Origin: Mycolicibacterium aurum
GTDB lineage: Bacteria > Actinomycetota > Actinomycetes > Mycobacteriales > Mycobacteriaceae
DNA: 64,000 nt
NCBI RefSeq assembly: GCF_900637195.1
Contig: NZ_LR134356.1
Coordinates: 4,030,001-4,094,000 of the forward strand
Direction: 5' to 3'
The translations under genes and the position numbers were made by a program. Every line of letters begins with the position of its first letter. The stretch's first letter is position 1. The notes beneath the pieces were generated by a model. It was given only the letters and a program-made list of their open reading frames with translations, did no database searches and had not been told where the DNA came from. Shown piece after piece: positions 40,901 to 51,592 of this stretch.

Positions 40901-42829
40901 GTCGATCTCGGCGTTGCCGTGCCAGATGGCGGTGACGGTGTCGGCGAAACGCTGTGCGGTGTCCTCACGTTCGGGCCCCTTCGGCGCCTCGGGGATACCG
41001 CGGTGCGGGGAGACCTTGAACTGGTAGATCCACACCGGCAGGCCGTCGGGACGCGCGACCGTGAACGGCCGTTCCTCCAGCACCACGACACCCATCGATT
41101 GCAGCATCGGCAACAGTTGGCTCAGCGACGCCGACTGACCGCCCAGATACCAGACGAGGTGGGACACGCCCGTATCAGCGTCGTCGTCACTGTCGGTGAG
41201 CACCAGCTTGACCGAGTTGTCCTGCAGCTGTTCGATGATCGCGATGTCATCGATCGCGTGCTCCGGCGGGATCGCCTGCTTGTACACCTCCGAGAAGGCG
41301 GTCGCGTAGTGCTCGGCGGTGGTCTGGTCGATCGGACCGCCCGCCCGCACGGCACCGAACAGCCGGTCGGCCCAGGTGCGGGTGGCCTCGGTGAGCAGAT
41401 CCTGGATGCGCGACTCGTTGGCGTCCGAGACATCGACGTCCTGCTGCCGGGACCCCTCGGGCAGACGGACCGTGAAATGGACCAGCGCCCACGGTGATTC
41501 ACTGACCCGTGCGGCGTAGTCGATGCTGACGCCGCCGAGCTCACGCACCAGGATGTCCTGCATCTCGAGGCGCACCGCGGTGGTGTAGCGGTCGCGCGGC
41601 AGGTACACCAGGCACGACACGAAATGCGCCAGTGGGTCCGCGCGCATGAACAGCAGCGTGCGACGCCGAGATCCGAGGTCGACCACCGCCCTGGCCATGT
41701 CGAGCAGACCCCGGGCGCTGAGCGCGAACAATTCCGAGCGCGGGATCGTCTGGATGATGTCGAGCAGCAACTGCCCGGGATCGCTGGGGTCGCGATGTGC
41801 CATGGCCAGGGCGTCGTTGACGCGGCGGGACACCAGCGGGATCTCCAGGACGTTGGCGTTCATCGCCGCGACGGTGAACAGGCCGACGAAGCGGTGCTCG
41901 ACGGCTGCCGAGTCGTCGGCGTCCTCGGTCTGTTCCCGCACGACGATGATCTGCGGGTAGGCCCCGTAGCGCAGAAAGCTGGGGATCGTGGCCTGCGCCA
42001 GCGCCAGCAGTTCGTCCTTGTTCGTCAGCTGCGGAAGGACGTCCTGGCGCAGTCGCAGCACGCCGAGGCGGCTGGAGGTGTCGACCGTGGCCTCGCCGTC
42101 GCGCACCGGGCAGCGTTGGTAGCCGAGCAGCACGAAGTGTCCGTCGGCGAGCCAGCGCAGCAGAGCGGCGACATCTTTGCGATCGGGACTGGGGAAGCGC
42201 CGGCCGGAGTCGCCTTCGAGTTCGGCGGCCAGGATCCGCAGCGCCGCAGCCATGTCGGTGGAATCCAGCGCCACCTGCCGCGCGTCGGCCAACACCCTGG
42301 GCAGAAGCCGCTCGGCCTCCGTGAGCGCGCGCCGGTCCACTGAACTGGACAGCTGGACATGCACCCAGGTCTCGACGACGCCGTCGGAGAACGTGGCGTC
42401 GGCGGCGGGAACGATGTCGAGCAACTCGCCACCCGCACCGCGGCGGACCCGGAACACCGGGTTCATGATGGCCTTGTAGGCCACACCGATCCGGTGCAGC
42501 AGCACGGTGATCGAGTCCATCAGCATCGACGCGTTGTCGGTGACGATCTGCAGCGCCGGCCCGAAGCCGCCCGCATCGTCGGTGCCGTAGACGCCGACGC
42601 GGGTGGCGCCGGGCGAGCGCTGACCACCGAGGCGCAACTGCGCACCGATCAACGCAGCGGTGTTGAGCGCGTCGCCGCCCTGTCTGCGCAGCGGGCCGGT
42701 CAGGGCGGCCTCGGTGCCGGGAGCACCACCGTGCGGCCCCCGGTAGGTCGCCAGATAGGCGGGTACGAGCCTGTCGATGGTCTCAGCGGATACCGAAGGG
42801 CTGTTCACGGCCCCGGGATTCAACGACAT
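37946..42829 (-). CDS. gdh: NAD-dependent glutamate dehydrogenase, 180-kDa class
   Basis: A 1627-residue member of the very large L_180 glutamate dehydrogenases (Rv2476c, 1624 residues), which deaminate glutamate to 2-oxoglutarate with NAD+. The N-terminal 700 residues hold regulatory ACT-like parts. The catalytic region has [41 protein letters not shown], and the NAD domain has [17 protein letters not shown] and [10 protein letters not shown]. In mycobacteria the enzyme is inhibited by GarA, the FHA protein controlled by PknG. The ATG at 42829 is preceded by AGGAG and gives [10 protein letters not shown]; the 48-nt longer alternative is less likely. Its stop overlaps the thioesterase start by 4 nt. 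Confidence 0.97.
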   Translation of the reverse strand: [1627 protein letters not shown]

Positions 42830-42943
42830 TCGCCCGCTCCTGATTCGCACGTGCGCACCGGCCGTCGTTGGCTGCAACCGGCCGCTTGGCTGTGTTGACT
42901 ACTGCGTGCGCCCGAAGCCGGTTACCTGGTCCGCACGACGAGA

Positions 42944-44617
<1,674 letters not shown>

Positions 44618-44727
44618 AGCCTCTGATGTTGCCTTTCTCGATCCCGTGCTCGATCCACGGGGTCACGTGGGACCTCCGCGATACTCGGGCCCCATCCTAG
44701 GCGCGGCCGTGTCGGCGGCGTTGGCCG

Positions 44728-45213
44728 CTAGGCACTCAGTGGCAGCGCCTCGGGGTCGGGCTCGGTGTCGCCCCGGCCGGTGACCGCGTCGGCCACATCG
44801 GTGTCATCGGGCTCGTTCCCGGCGCCAGGAGCTGCAGTTTCAGCTACGGGCTCGGGATGCCTGCGGTTCTCGATGCGGACGATGCACCGGGCCAGATCCG
44901 GCCCCACCGAGGTGGCGCGGATCTCCAGGGACGACCGGCGGTTGCCGTCGCGGTCTTCGTATTCGCTGGTGTACACGTTCCCAACAACGATGACCGGGTC
45001 ACCCTTCCCGAGCCCCGCGCCCACGCCGGTGATCAGCCGTCCCCAGCAGTTCACCGTCGCGTACAAAGAATTGCCCGGCTCCCAGGAGCCGTCGGCGGTC
45101 CGCCGCCGCGAGTTGCTGGCCACGCGGAACTTGAACAGTTCCTGGTCGCCGACCCACTTGCGCTCCGGGCTGGTGACGATGGTGCCGACGACTGTGATGG
45201 GTGTCTCGAACAT
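44728..45213 (-). CDS. Single-stranded DNA-binding protein paralogue (SsbB type, Rv2478c-like)
   Basis: A 161-residue protein with an N-terminal OB fold (about 1-110): MFETPITVVGTIVTSPERKWVGDQELFKFRVASNSRRRTADGSWEPGNSLYATVNCWGRLI, then GDPVIVVGNVYTSEYEDRDGNRR. It lacks the DDDIPF acidic tip of the housekeeping SSB, ending instead in an acidic disordered tail with DPEALPLSA. Actinobacteria carry this second SSB, linked in other species to recombination or chromosome segregation. GGAGAGAGG precedes the ATG at 45213. The 292 nt upstream hold no gene. Confidence 0.88.
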   Translation of the reverse strand: MFETPITVVGTIVTSPERKWVGDQELFKFRVASNSRRRTADGSWEPGNSLYATVNCWGRLITGVGAGLGKGDPVIVVGNVYTSEYEDRDGNRRSSLEIRATSVGPDLARCIVRIENRRHPEPVAETAAPGAGNEPDDTDVADAVTGRGDTEPDPEALPLSA

Positions 45214-45505
45214 GGGCGTGCCTCTCTCCGATTCTCAGCTGCGGGTCAGGCACCGCGCCTGGCCCGTCGATTGACACCGCCATTGAGCCCGTCGCGGCCG
45301 ACACCGCACGACGTTGACGCGGCGCAGACGCCACAGCTGGGGAGGGATGACGAATTGGGGATAACCGGCACCGGGACACGGAGCGGGCCCACAGTGCGGG
45401 CCGGCCAGTAGGTCGATGTGCTGCATCGGTGCCGCGGCCGGCCCGCACCACCTCGACGCTAACACAACTCCTGAATATCTGAACAGCTGAAAATATGACG
45501 GGGAG

Positions 45506-47524
45506 TCAGCCGCGCTCACGTTCGCGGCGGGCCATCTCGGCCAGCATGTTGTTGTAGGCGGCGAGGTCGGCGTCGTCGTCGCGGTCGGCGGCCCGGTCGA
45601 GCCGCTTGGCGGTGCGGTCGTCGCTGCGGCGCCATTGCACGAACAACGCGATCAGCACGATGACGAGCGGGACTTCACCCGCCGCCCAGGCGATTCCACC
45701 ACCGAGCCGCTGGTCGCCGAGCAGATCGGTGTGCCAGCTGAGTTGCAACGAGCGGTAGAAACTCTCCCCCATCACCGCCTTGGTGCCCATCAGCACCACG
45801 CCGAAGAAGGCGTGCAGCGGCAGCGAGGCGAACACCACCGCCAGCTTGGCCAGCGGCGGTATCGGCCGCGGGGTGGGATCCACCCCGATCACCACCCAGT
45901 AGAACAGGTAGCCGCTGAGCAGGAAGTGCACGTTCATCGCGAGGTGAGCCGCATGGCTGCCCGCCACCGCGTCGAAGATGCCGCCGAAATACAGCCCGTA
46001 GAACCCGACGACGAAGAGCGCGGTCGCGACGAACGGATTGGTCAGCACCTGCGACACCCGGGAGTGCAACGCCGCCAGCAGCCATTCCCGGGGACCGGGC
46101 GGATCCGTGCGACCGGCGGCGGGCAGCGCCCGCAGCGCCAACGTGACGGGCGCACCGAGCACCAGCAGGATCGGCACGAGCATCGACAACAGCATGTGGG
46201 CGATCATGTGGATGCTGAACATGGCAGGCATGTAGCGGCCGATGCCCGACGACGTCGTCACGAGCAGGATCAGGCATCCCAGCAGCCACGCCACAATGCG
46301 GCCCGTCGGCCAGGCGTCGCCGCGGCGGCGCAGTCGGCGCACGCCCGCCAGGTAGACGACGGCGAACACGATGGCGGCGGTACCGAACACGAGGTCGAAT
46401 CGCCAGTCGAACAGGAGTCGTCCTACGGTCGGCGGTCCGGCGAGGTCATAGCCGATCTCGACAGCAGGGATCGACAGGTTCGGGTTGACCGGAGGCGGCG
46501 GCGGTGTCCGCCCCAGCGCGACCGCCACGCCGAACGTGAGGCCGAAGATCACCGCTTCCACGAGCGCGAGGCGGACGAGGGGACCCCGGGCCGTCGGGTC
46601 CTGATTCAAAGCGGCCACTCCCCTGCGGCGCTGCTGCCAGCCCAGCACGCCCAGCGCCACCAGTGCCGTGACCTTGGCGAGCACGAGCACGCCGTAGCTG
46701 GTGCTGAACAGGCCGGAAGGCCGCATCCGCACCAGCGCGTTGATCACGCCGCTGAAGGCCATCGCCACGAAACACCAGAGCGCGACGGCCGAGAAGCGCC
46801 GGGTCGCCAGGGCGCTGTGGTCGCCGCCGCGCAGCACATGTACCAGCAGCGCCAGCAGTCCACCCGCCCACAGGGCGCCGGCCACCAGATGGATCAACAA
46901 ACTGTTGGTCGCGACGTCGTGGGCGCCGCCGGACGACGAATGCCCGGATAAGGCCAGTGGTAGCAGCGTGACCAGCGAGGCGCCGAACAACACCGGCGTC
47001 CACGACCAGCGCAGCACCGGGATGCTCACCACGGTGACCAGGACGGCGAGCAGGGCGGTCCATCGCCATGCCCCGGCGATCTCGATCAGGTCGGCGACGG
47101 CCCAGATGTCGGCGGGACTCAGCCGCGTCGCGAGGGGTCTTCCGCTGACATCGGACACCGTCAGCGGCACCATCAGCACCGCGCACACCGCCCACACACC
47201 CGATGCGGCCGTCCCCATCCGCAGCGCGCGGTACCCCGAGACGTCGAGGACCTGGTTCTGCTGGGGCGGCACCAGGAACGCCGCGAACATGAAGGCCCCG
47301 GTCGCGGTCACCGCGGCGATCTCGCCGACGGCCTTGACGAACGGCAGGCCGTAGTTGGTCACCGGTCCCGGGTCCGGCAGTCCGGTCGCGGTCAACGCCT
47401 CGGCGATCGACAGGCCGGACAGCGCCGCCGCGGTGACACCGGCAAGGACGGCCACCCCGTAGAGCACCGACCACGCCCGACCACCGCGCAGCCCCGGCAC
47501 TGCCGCGGGAGCTGCTGAGGTCAT
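45506..47524 (-). CDS. CopD-CtaG membrane fusion (copper resistance D / cytochrome oxidase assembly, Rv0102-like)
   Basis: A 672-residue polytopic membrane protein. The N-terminal half (about 20-330) is CopD-like, with LPLALSGHSSSGGAHDVATNSLLIHLVAGALWAGGLLALLVH. The C-terminal half (about 380-640) is the caa3-type CtaG domain, with YMPAMFSIHMIAHMLLSMLVPILLVLGAPVTLALR and LAMNVHFLLSGYLFYWVVIGVDP. Conserved histidines in both halves are likely copper ligands. M. tuberculosis Rv0102 has the same fusion but lies elsewhere on the chromosome. The ATG at 47524 gives MTSAAPAAV and lies 31 nt after plsB2. Function in copper delivery to oxidase is inferred from the two families. Confidence 0.88.
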   Translation of the reverse strand: MTSAAPAAVPGLRGGRAWSVLYGVAVLAGVTAAALSGLSIAEALTATGLPDPGPVTNYGLPFVKAVGEIAAVTATGAFMFAAFLVPPQQNQVLDVSGYRALRMGTAASGVWAVCAVLMVPLTVSDVSGRPLATRLSPADIWAVADLIEIAGAWRWTALLAVLVTVVSIPVLRWSWTPVLFGASLVTLLPLALSGHSSSGGAHDVATNSLLIHLVAGALWAGGLLALLVHVLRGGDHSALATRRFSAVALWCFVAMAFSGVINALVRMRPSGLFSTSYGVLVLAKVTALVALGVLGWQQRRRGVAALNQDPTARGPLVRLALVEAVIFGLTFGVAVALGRTPPPPPVNPNLSIPAVEIGYDLAGPPTVGRLLFDWRFDLVFGTAAIVFAVVYLAGVRRLRRRGDAWPTGRIVAWLLGCLILLVTTSSGIGRYMPAMFSIHMIAHMLLSMLVPILLVLGAPVTLALRALPAAGRTDPPGPREWLLAALHSRVSQVLTNPFVATALFVVGFYGLYFGGIFDAVAGSHAAHLAMNVHFLLSGYLFYWVVIGVDPTPRPIPPLAKLAVVFASLPLHAFFGVVLMGTKAVMGESFYRSLQLSWHTDLLGDQRLGGGIAWAAGEVPLVIVLIALFVQWRRSDDRTAKRLDRAADRDDDADLAAYNNMLAEMARRERERG

Positions 47525-47555
47525 GCGCCCAGCGTATGACCTTGCGCCGAGCGAT

Positions 47556-49907
47556 CTACGACACAGGGTCGTTGCGCAGCTCCCTGCGGTTGCGTTCCCG
47601 GGCGAAGAACTGTTCGCGCGAGTACGCGTCGACGGCATCCATATCGGTGAGGATTCCGCGCAGCTCGTGGCGGAACGCCCGGCGCCGGTCGGCCAGGTCG
47701 GCAGCAGGCTCGAGCAGATGCTGATCCGCGGCCACCTGCCGCGCGGTCGCGAACAGCAGCGCCGACACCGACTCGTTGCTCTGCACCCTGCCCTGGGCGA
47801 CGTACTGCCGACCGAGCCCGAGCGCTTTGGTCGTCAGGTCCTTCTCGGCGATCTCGGCCGGCGCGTCGATCAGCACGTCGGCCACGATTTGGTACGCCTC
47901 GAAGAACGGGCGCAGCAGCGGCCCGGCGATCGCGGGCCGCTTCGCCCGCAGCAGAGCATCGATCTGCTCGCCGCCGGCCTCGACGTCGTTCTCCCAATCG
48001 GCATGCCAGGACATCTCTTCGGCGACGTGGTCGCGGAAGGCGGCGGAGTCGGCGAAATAGAACTCGAACTTCAACAGGTCGCGCAGACGCATCACCTGAG
48101 TCCAAAACGCTTGCAGGCGATCGGATTCCGTACGCGCCGCATGCGCAAGCGCAAGCTCGACCAGCGACGTCTCTAGGAATGCGTCGATGAGGGAGTTCCG
48201 GTAGAACGACGCCTCGAGTTCGTCCTTGGGTTCGATCGACCAGACAGGCTCTCGGCCGCCGTCCACCCGGGTCACCGGATGGCCGTTGGACAGCGCCTCG
48301 ACTGCCACCCGGACACCTTCGGGCGTGCGTAACCGCAACGCGCTGTTGGTCATCGGTGTCTGCTTACGCTCCAGGTAGTCCAGCGAATCCTGCAGCGTGT
48401 GATGTAGCTGATCCAGGGTCAGCGCGACGCCACGGGTGCTCAGCAACAGTGCCGACACCAGCGCGGTGGCGTTGACCGGGGTCACCTGCAGAATCCGCCA
48501 GGCCACCTCGAAGGCCATCTTCTGCATCGCCAGGCGCTTGGCGGCCTCGTCGGTGGTCATCGGCCCGTGCGGTTCGCCGAGGTACTCGCGCATCGACACC
48601 GCGTCGGGGAAGCGGACGTAGATCTTCCCGTAGTTGCGCTCGCCCTGCGCTTTGATGAAATTGTACAGCCAGCTCACGCCTTCGGGCGTCTTCTCCCCGC
48701 CCCGGGCGTAGGCGGCGTACTCGGCGGTTTCATGCAACTGGTCGAAGCTGATCGACACCGGCTGCAGCAGGATGTCGTCGCTGCGGCCGTCCAGGTAGGC
48801 GTCGGCGACGTAGGCCAACAGACCGAGTTTGGGCGGCAACATCTTTCCGGTGCGGGACCGGGTTCCCTCGATCGCCCAGGACAGATTGAACCGCTTCTCG
48901 ACGATATAGCCGACGAACTGGCGCAACACGTACTTGTACAGCGGATCGTCGAGCTTGCGCCGCAGGAAGATGACGCCGGAGCGGCGCATCAGCGGACCCA
49001 TGAAGCCGAACGACAGGTTGATCCCGGCGAACGTGTGCACCGGCGGCAGCCGGTTCTCCTGCATCGCAACAGGCACGATCGCGCCGTCGAGGTAGGAGCG
49101 GTGGGAGAACAGCAGCACGGCCGGATGCGACTCCAGAGACTGGCGCATCCGTTCGACTTCGGCCCGGTCGTAGTCGATGTTGGGGTCGAACCCGCGGCTG
49201 AAGATCGCGCGCCCCAGCGACGGGATCAGGTCGACCGAGAAGCGACTCCACCCGGTACCGAGTTCGTCGAGCATCTCCCCGGCCTGCTCGATGGTGGCGC
49301 CGGGTATCTTGTCCAGCCCCTCCCGGAAGCGCGCCGACGCCAGCACCTCCGGCTTGATCAACTGTGGCGACTTGTATTCCGGTCCCAGCAGCCGCAATTC
49401 CACCCGCTCGATGGCCAGGATCGCCCGCCGGATCACGAACCGGGCGAATTCCCTGGGATTTTCGGCAACGGTGGTCTCACTCCAGCGTTGGCGCAGCTCG
49501 GACACCTTGGCCGGTTCGCCCGCGACGACCCTGGCACGAGACGGATCGCGCTTCAAGATGCGATGCTGCAACGCTTTTGGCGGGCAGTAGGTATCGCGCC
49601 CCGACAGCAGAGACACCACTTTGGACCGGGTCGGAAGACCGCCAGGGACCCAGAACACCCGCACCGGTACCACAGAGCGGTCCTCGTCGGCCTCCAGCAA
49701 CTCGACCAGCTGCGCGAGCGCCGCGGGCGCCGGGTTGTCGTCGGCGGGCAGCTTGAGCACTTCGATCTTCGAGTCGGGATGCGCCCTGCGCTGACTGTGC
49801 AGCCAGTCGTTGAGGAGCGCCTGCTCGGCGGGCGAGGAGACCGCGGCCAGGACGAGGGCATCATCGACGGCGGTGTAGGCCGCGATGTCGTCGGCGCGGA
49901 TTTTCAT
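47556..49907 (-). CDS. plsB2: Glycerol-3-phosphate acyltransferase PlsB-type
   Basis: A 783-residue membrane-associated acyltransferase (Rv2482c-like) that makes the first acylation of glycerol-3-phosphate. The catalytic HX4D is H269-RSYL-D274 in LFSHRSYLDGA. Further blocks are AGINLSFGFMGPLMRRSGVIFLRR, and IEGTRSRTGKMLPPKLGLLAYV, the substrate-binding EGTRS. Large N- and C-terminal domains are typical for PlsB. The ATG overlaps the plsC stop by ATGA, so it is made with PlsC and the WS/DGAT protein. The order of synthesis is WS/DGAT, plsC, plsB2. Confidence 0.95.
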   Translation of the reverse strand: MKIRADDIAAYTAVDDALVLAAVSSPAEQALLNDWLHSQRRAHPDSKIEVLKLPADDNPAPAALAQLVELLEADEDRSVVPVRVFWVPGGLPTRSKVVSLLSGRDTYCPPKALQHRILKRDPSRARVVAGEPAKVSELRQRWSETTVAENPREFARFVIRRAILAIERVELRLLGPEYKSPQLIKPEVLASARFREGLDKIPGATIEQAGEMLDELGTGWSRFSVDLIPSLGRAIFSRGFDPNIDYDRAEVERMRQSLESHPAVLLFSHRSYLDGAIVPVAMQENRLPPVHTFAGINLSFGFMGPLMRRSGVIFLRRKLDDPLYKYVLRQFVGYIVEKRFNLSWAIEGTRSRTGKMLPPKLGLLAYVADAYLDGRSDDILLQPVSISFDQLHETAEYAAYARGGEKTPEGVSWLYNFIKAQGERNYGKIYVRFPDAVSMREYLGEPHGPMTTDEAAKRLAMQKMAFEVAWRILQVTPVNATALVSALLLSTRGVALTLDQLHHTLQDSLDYLERKQTPMTNSALRLRTPEGVRVAVEALSNGHPVTRVDGGREPVWSIEPKDELEASFYRNSLIDAFLETSLVELALAHAARTESDRLQAFWTQVMRLRDLLKFEFYFADSAAFRDHVAEEMSWHADWENDVEAGGEQIDALLRAKRPAIAGPLLRPFFEAYQIVADVLIDAPAEIAEKDLTTKALGLGRQYVAQGRVQSNESVSALLFATARQVAADQHLLEPAADLADRRRAFRHELRGILTDMDAVDAYSREQFFARERNRRELRNDPVS

Positions 49908-51592
49908 CGGGGGCCCTCGGATTCGTCGGGACGCTTGTCGGGCACCTCGCTGGACGCTTTCGTCTGGACGGCCTTGGCGGGCTTCTTGCGGGCCGGCGTT
50001 TTCTTCGCCGCCGCTTTCTTCACAGGCGCCTTCTTCGCCGCCGTCTTCGCGGGCGCCTTCTTCACGGCCGCTTTCTTGGCTGCCGCCTTCTTCGCGGGCC
50101 TCGCCCGCGTGTACAGCTCGGGAAGCGTGAGGTCGTCGTGCGGCCAGTCGGTGAGGGTGTCCAGGTACAGCCGGCGGATCTCCTCGATGCGCTCCGGCAG
50201 GTTGTCGTGCGTCCAGTCGTCGACCGGGATCGGCGGGTAGACAACGACATCGACGGTACCGGGGTTGAACGTGCTCGCGTCGCGTGCAGCGATCACCTCC
50301 GCGTTGCGAATGACGATCGGCACGATCGGGATACCCGCCGACATCGCGATGCGGAACGGCCCCTTCTTGAACTCTCCCACCTCGGTGGTGTCCAGGCGCG
50401 TGCCCTCAGGGGCGATGAGGATCGAGAGCCCCTTGCGCGCAAGATCTTCCACTTTCCGCAGACCCTCGATGGCCTTCTGTGGATCGTCACGGTCGATGAA
50501 CGCGGCGTCCATGATCTTGCCCATGGTGCCGACGATCGGGTCGTTCTCCAGCTCTTTCTTGCCCACCGAGGTGAAGTTGTCGTTGACCAGCCGGCCGGCG
50601 ATCAAGGGGTCGGCCTGATTGCGGTGATTGAAGATGAACACCGCGGGGCGCTGCGCGGTCAGGTTCTCCTTGCCGAGCACCTGCAGGTTGATGCCGATGG
50701 TGTTGAGCAGCGTGCGGCCGAACATCGACGTGAAGAAGTTGACACCGGTACGCCGGTTGCGGGTCAGGATGCCGACGCCCAACGCCCCGGCCGCGATGGG
50801 CACCATGGACGCGATACCTGCGACGGTGCGCAGCTGCGACGTGGGACTGGAACCGCTGCGGCTGCTGAAGCGAAGGATCGGCCATCCCCGTTTGGCAGCG
50901 ACGGCCGCCATCTTTCCTGCCGGGTTGGTGGGACGAGGATTGCCGACCAGGTACATCAGCGCGACGTCCTCGTCACCGTCGGCGTAAAAATAGCTCTGGG
51001 ACAGGTCGACGTCGTTGGCAGCCGCGAACTCCTGCACCGCCCTGGCCTTACCCGGACCCCAGATGATGGGCCGCTGCACCTCGCCGGTGATCAACCCGTC
51101 GTCGTCGGTCTCGAACTTGTTGCTCAGCACGTTGTTGATGCCGAGGAACCGCGCGACCGGCTCGACCTGCACGGTCAGTGCCGAGGAGCTGAGCACGACG
51201 GTGTGGCCGCGCGCCATGTGCGCCCGCACGATCTCGCGCATCTCGGGATAGATACGGCTGACGATCTTCTGGACGAAAAGACGTTCGGCGAGCTCGTCGA
51301 TGTCGTCCACCGAGTTGCCGCGCAGCATGCGCGCGCCCTTGCCGATGAGGTCCTCGAATTCGGAACGACCGAGTTGATGGTTGAGACCCGCCTGGACCAT
51401 GCCGATGAACTCGCCGACCGACATCTGCCTGCGGCGCAGCCGATCCTGCGTCATGACGACGCCGGTGAACCCGGCGACGAGCGTCCCGTCCAGGTCGAAG
51501 AACGCGCCCACCCCGGGCCCGGTGGGACTTGCTGCGATCTCGGCGACCGAACCCGGGAGCCGGAGCTGGCGGGCCGATGTCTCGGATGTCAT
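49904..51592 (-). CDS. plsC: Bifunctional HAD-like / 1-acylglycerol-3-phosphate acyltransferase with lysine-rich tail
   Basis: A 562-residue two-domain protein (Rv2483c-like). Residues 25-240 are a HAD phosphatase domain with D33-L-D-G-T and later YADGDEDVALM. Residues 290-490 are a PlsC domain with the HX4D H323-RNQA-D328 and IAPEGTRLDTTE. The last 60 residues are almost only Lys, Ala and Pro in KKAAAKK/KKAPAK units, like a histone H1 tail. The acyltransferase makes phosphatidic acid; the HAD part may dephosphorylate it or a related phosphate. The ATG at 51592 overlaps the WS/DGAT stop by ATGA, and its stop overlaps plsB2. Confidence 0.93.
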   Translation of the reverse strand: MTSETSARQLRLPGSVAEIAASPTGPGVGAFFDLDGTLVAGFTGVVMTQDRLRRRQMSVGEFIGMVQAGLNHQLGRSEFEDLIGKGARMLRGNSVDDIDELAERLFVQKIVSRIYPEMREIVRAHMARGHTVVLSSSALTVQVEPVARFLGINNVLSNKFETDDDGLITGEVQRPIIWGPGKARAVQEFAAANDVDLSQSYFYADGDEDVALMYLVGNPRPTNPAGKMAAVAAKRGWPILRFSSRSGSSPTSQLRTVAGIASMVPIAAGALGVGILTRNRRTGVNFFTSMFGRTLLNTIGINLQVLGKENLTAQRPAVFIFNHRNQADPLIAGRLVNDNFTSVGKKELENDPIVGTMGKIMDAAFIDRDDPQKAIEGLRKVEDLARKGLSILIAPEGTRLDTTEVGEFKKGPFRIAMSAGIPIVPIVIRNAEVIAARDASTFNPGTVDVVVYPPIPVDDWTHDNLPERIEEIRRLYLDTLTDWPHDDLTLPELYTRARPAKKAAAKKAAVKKAPAKTAAKKAPVKKAAAKKTPARKKPAKAVQTKASSEVPDKRPDESEGPR

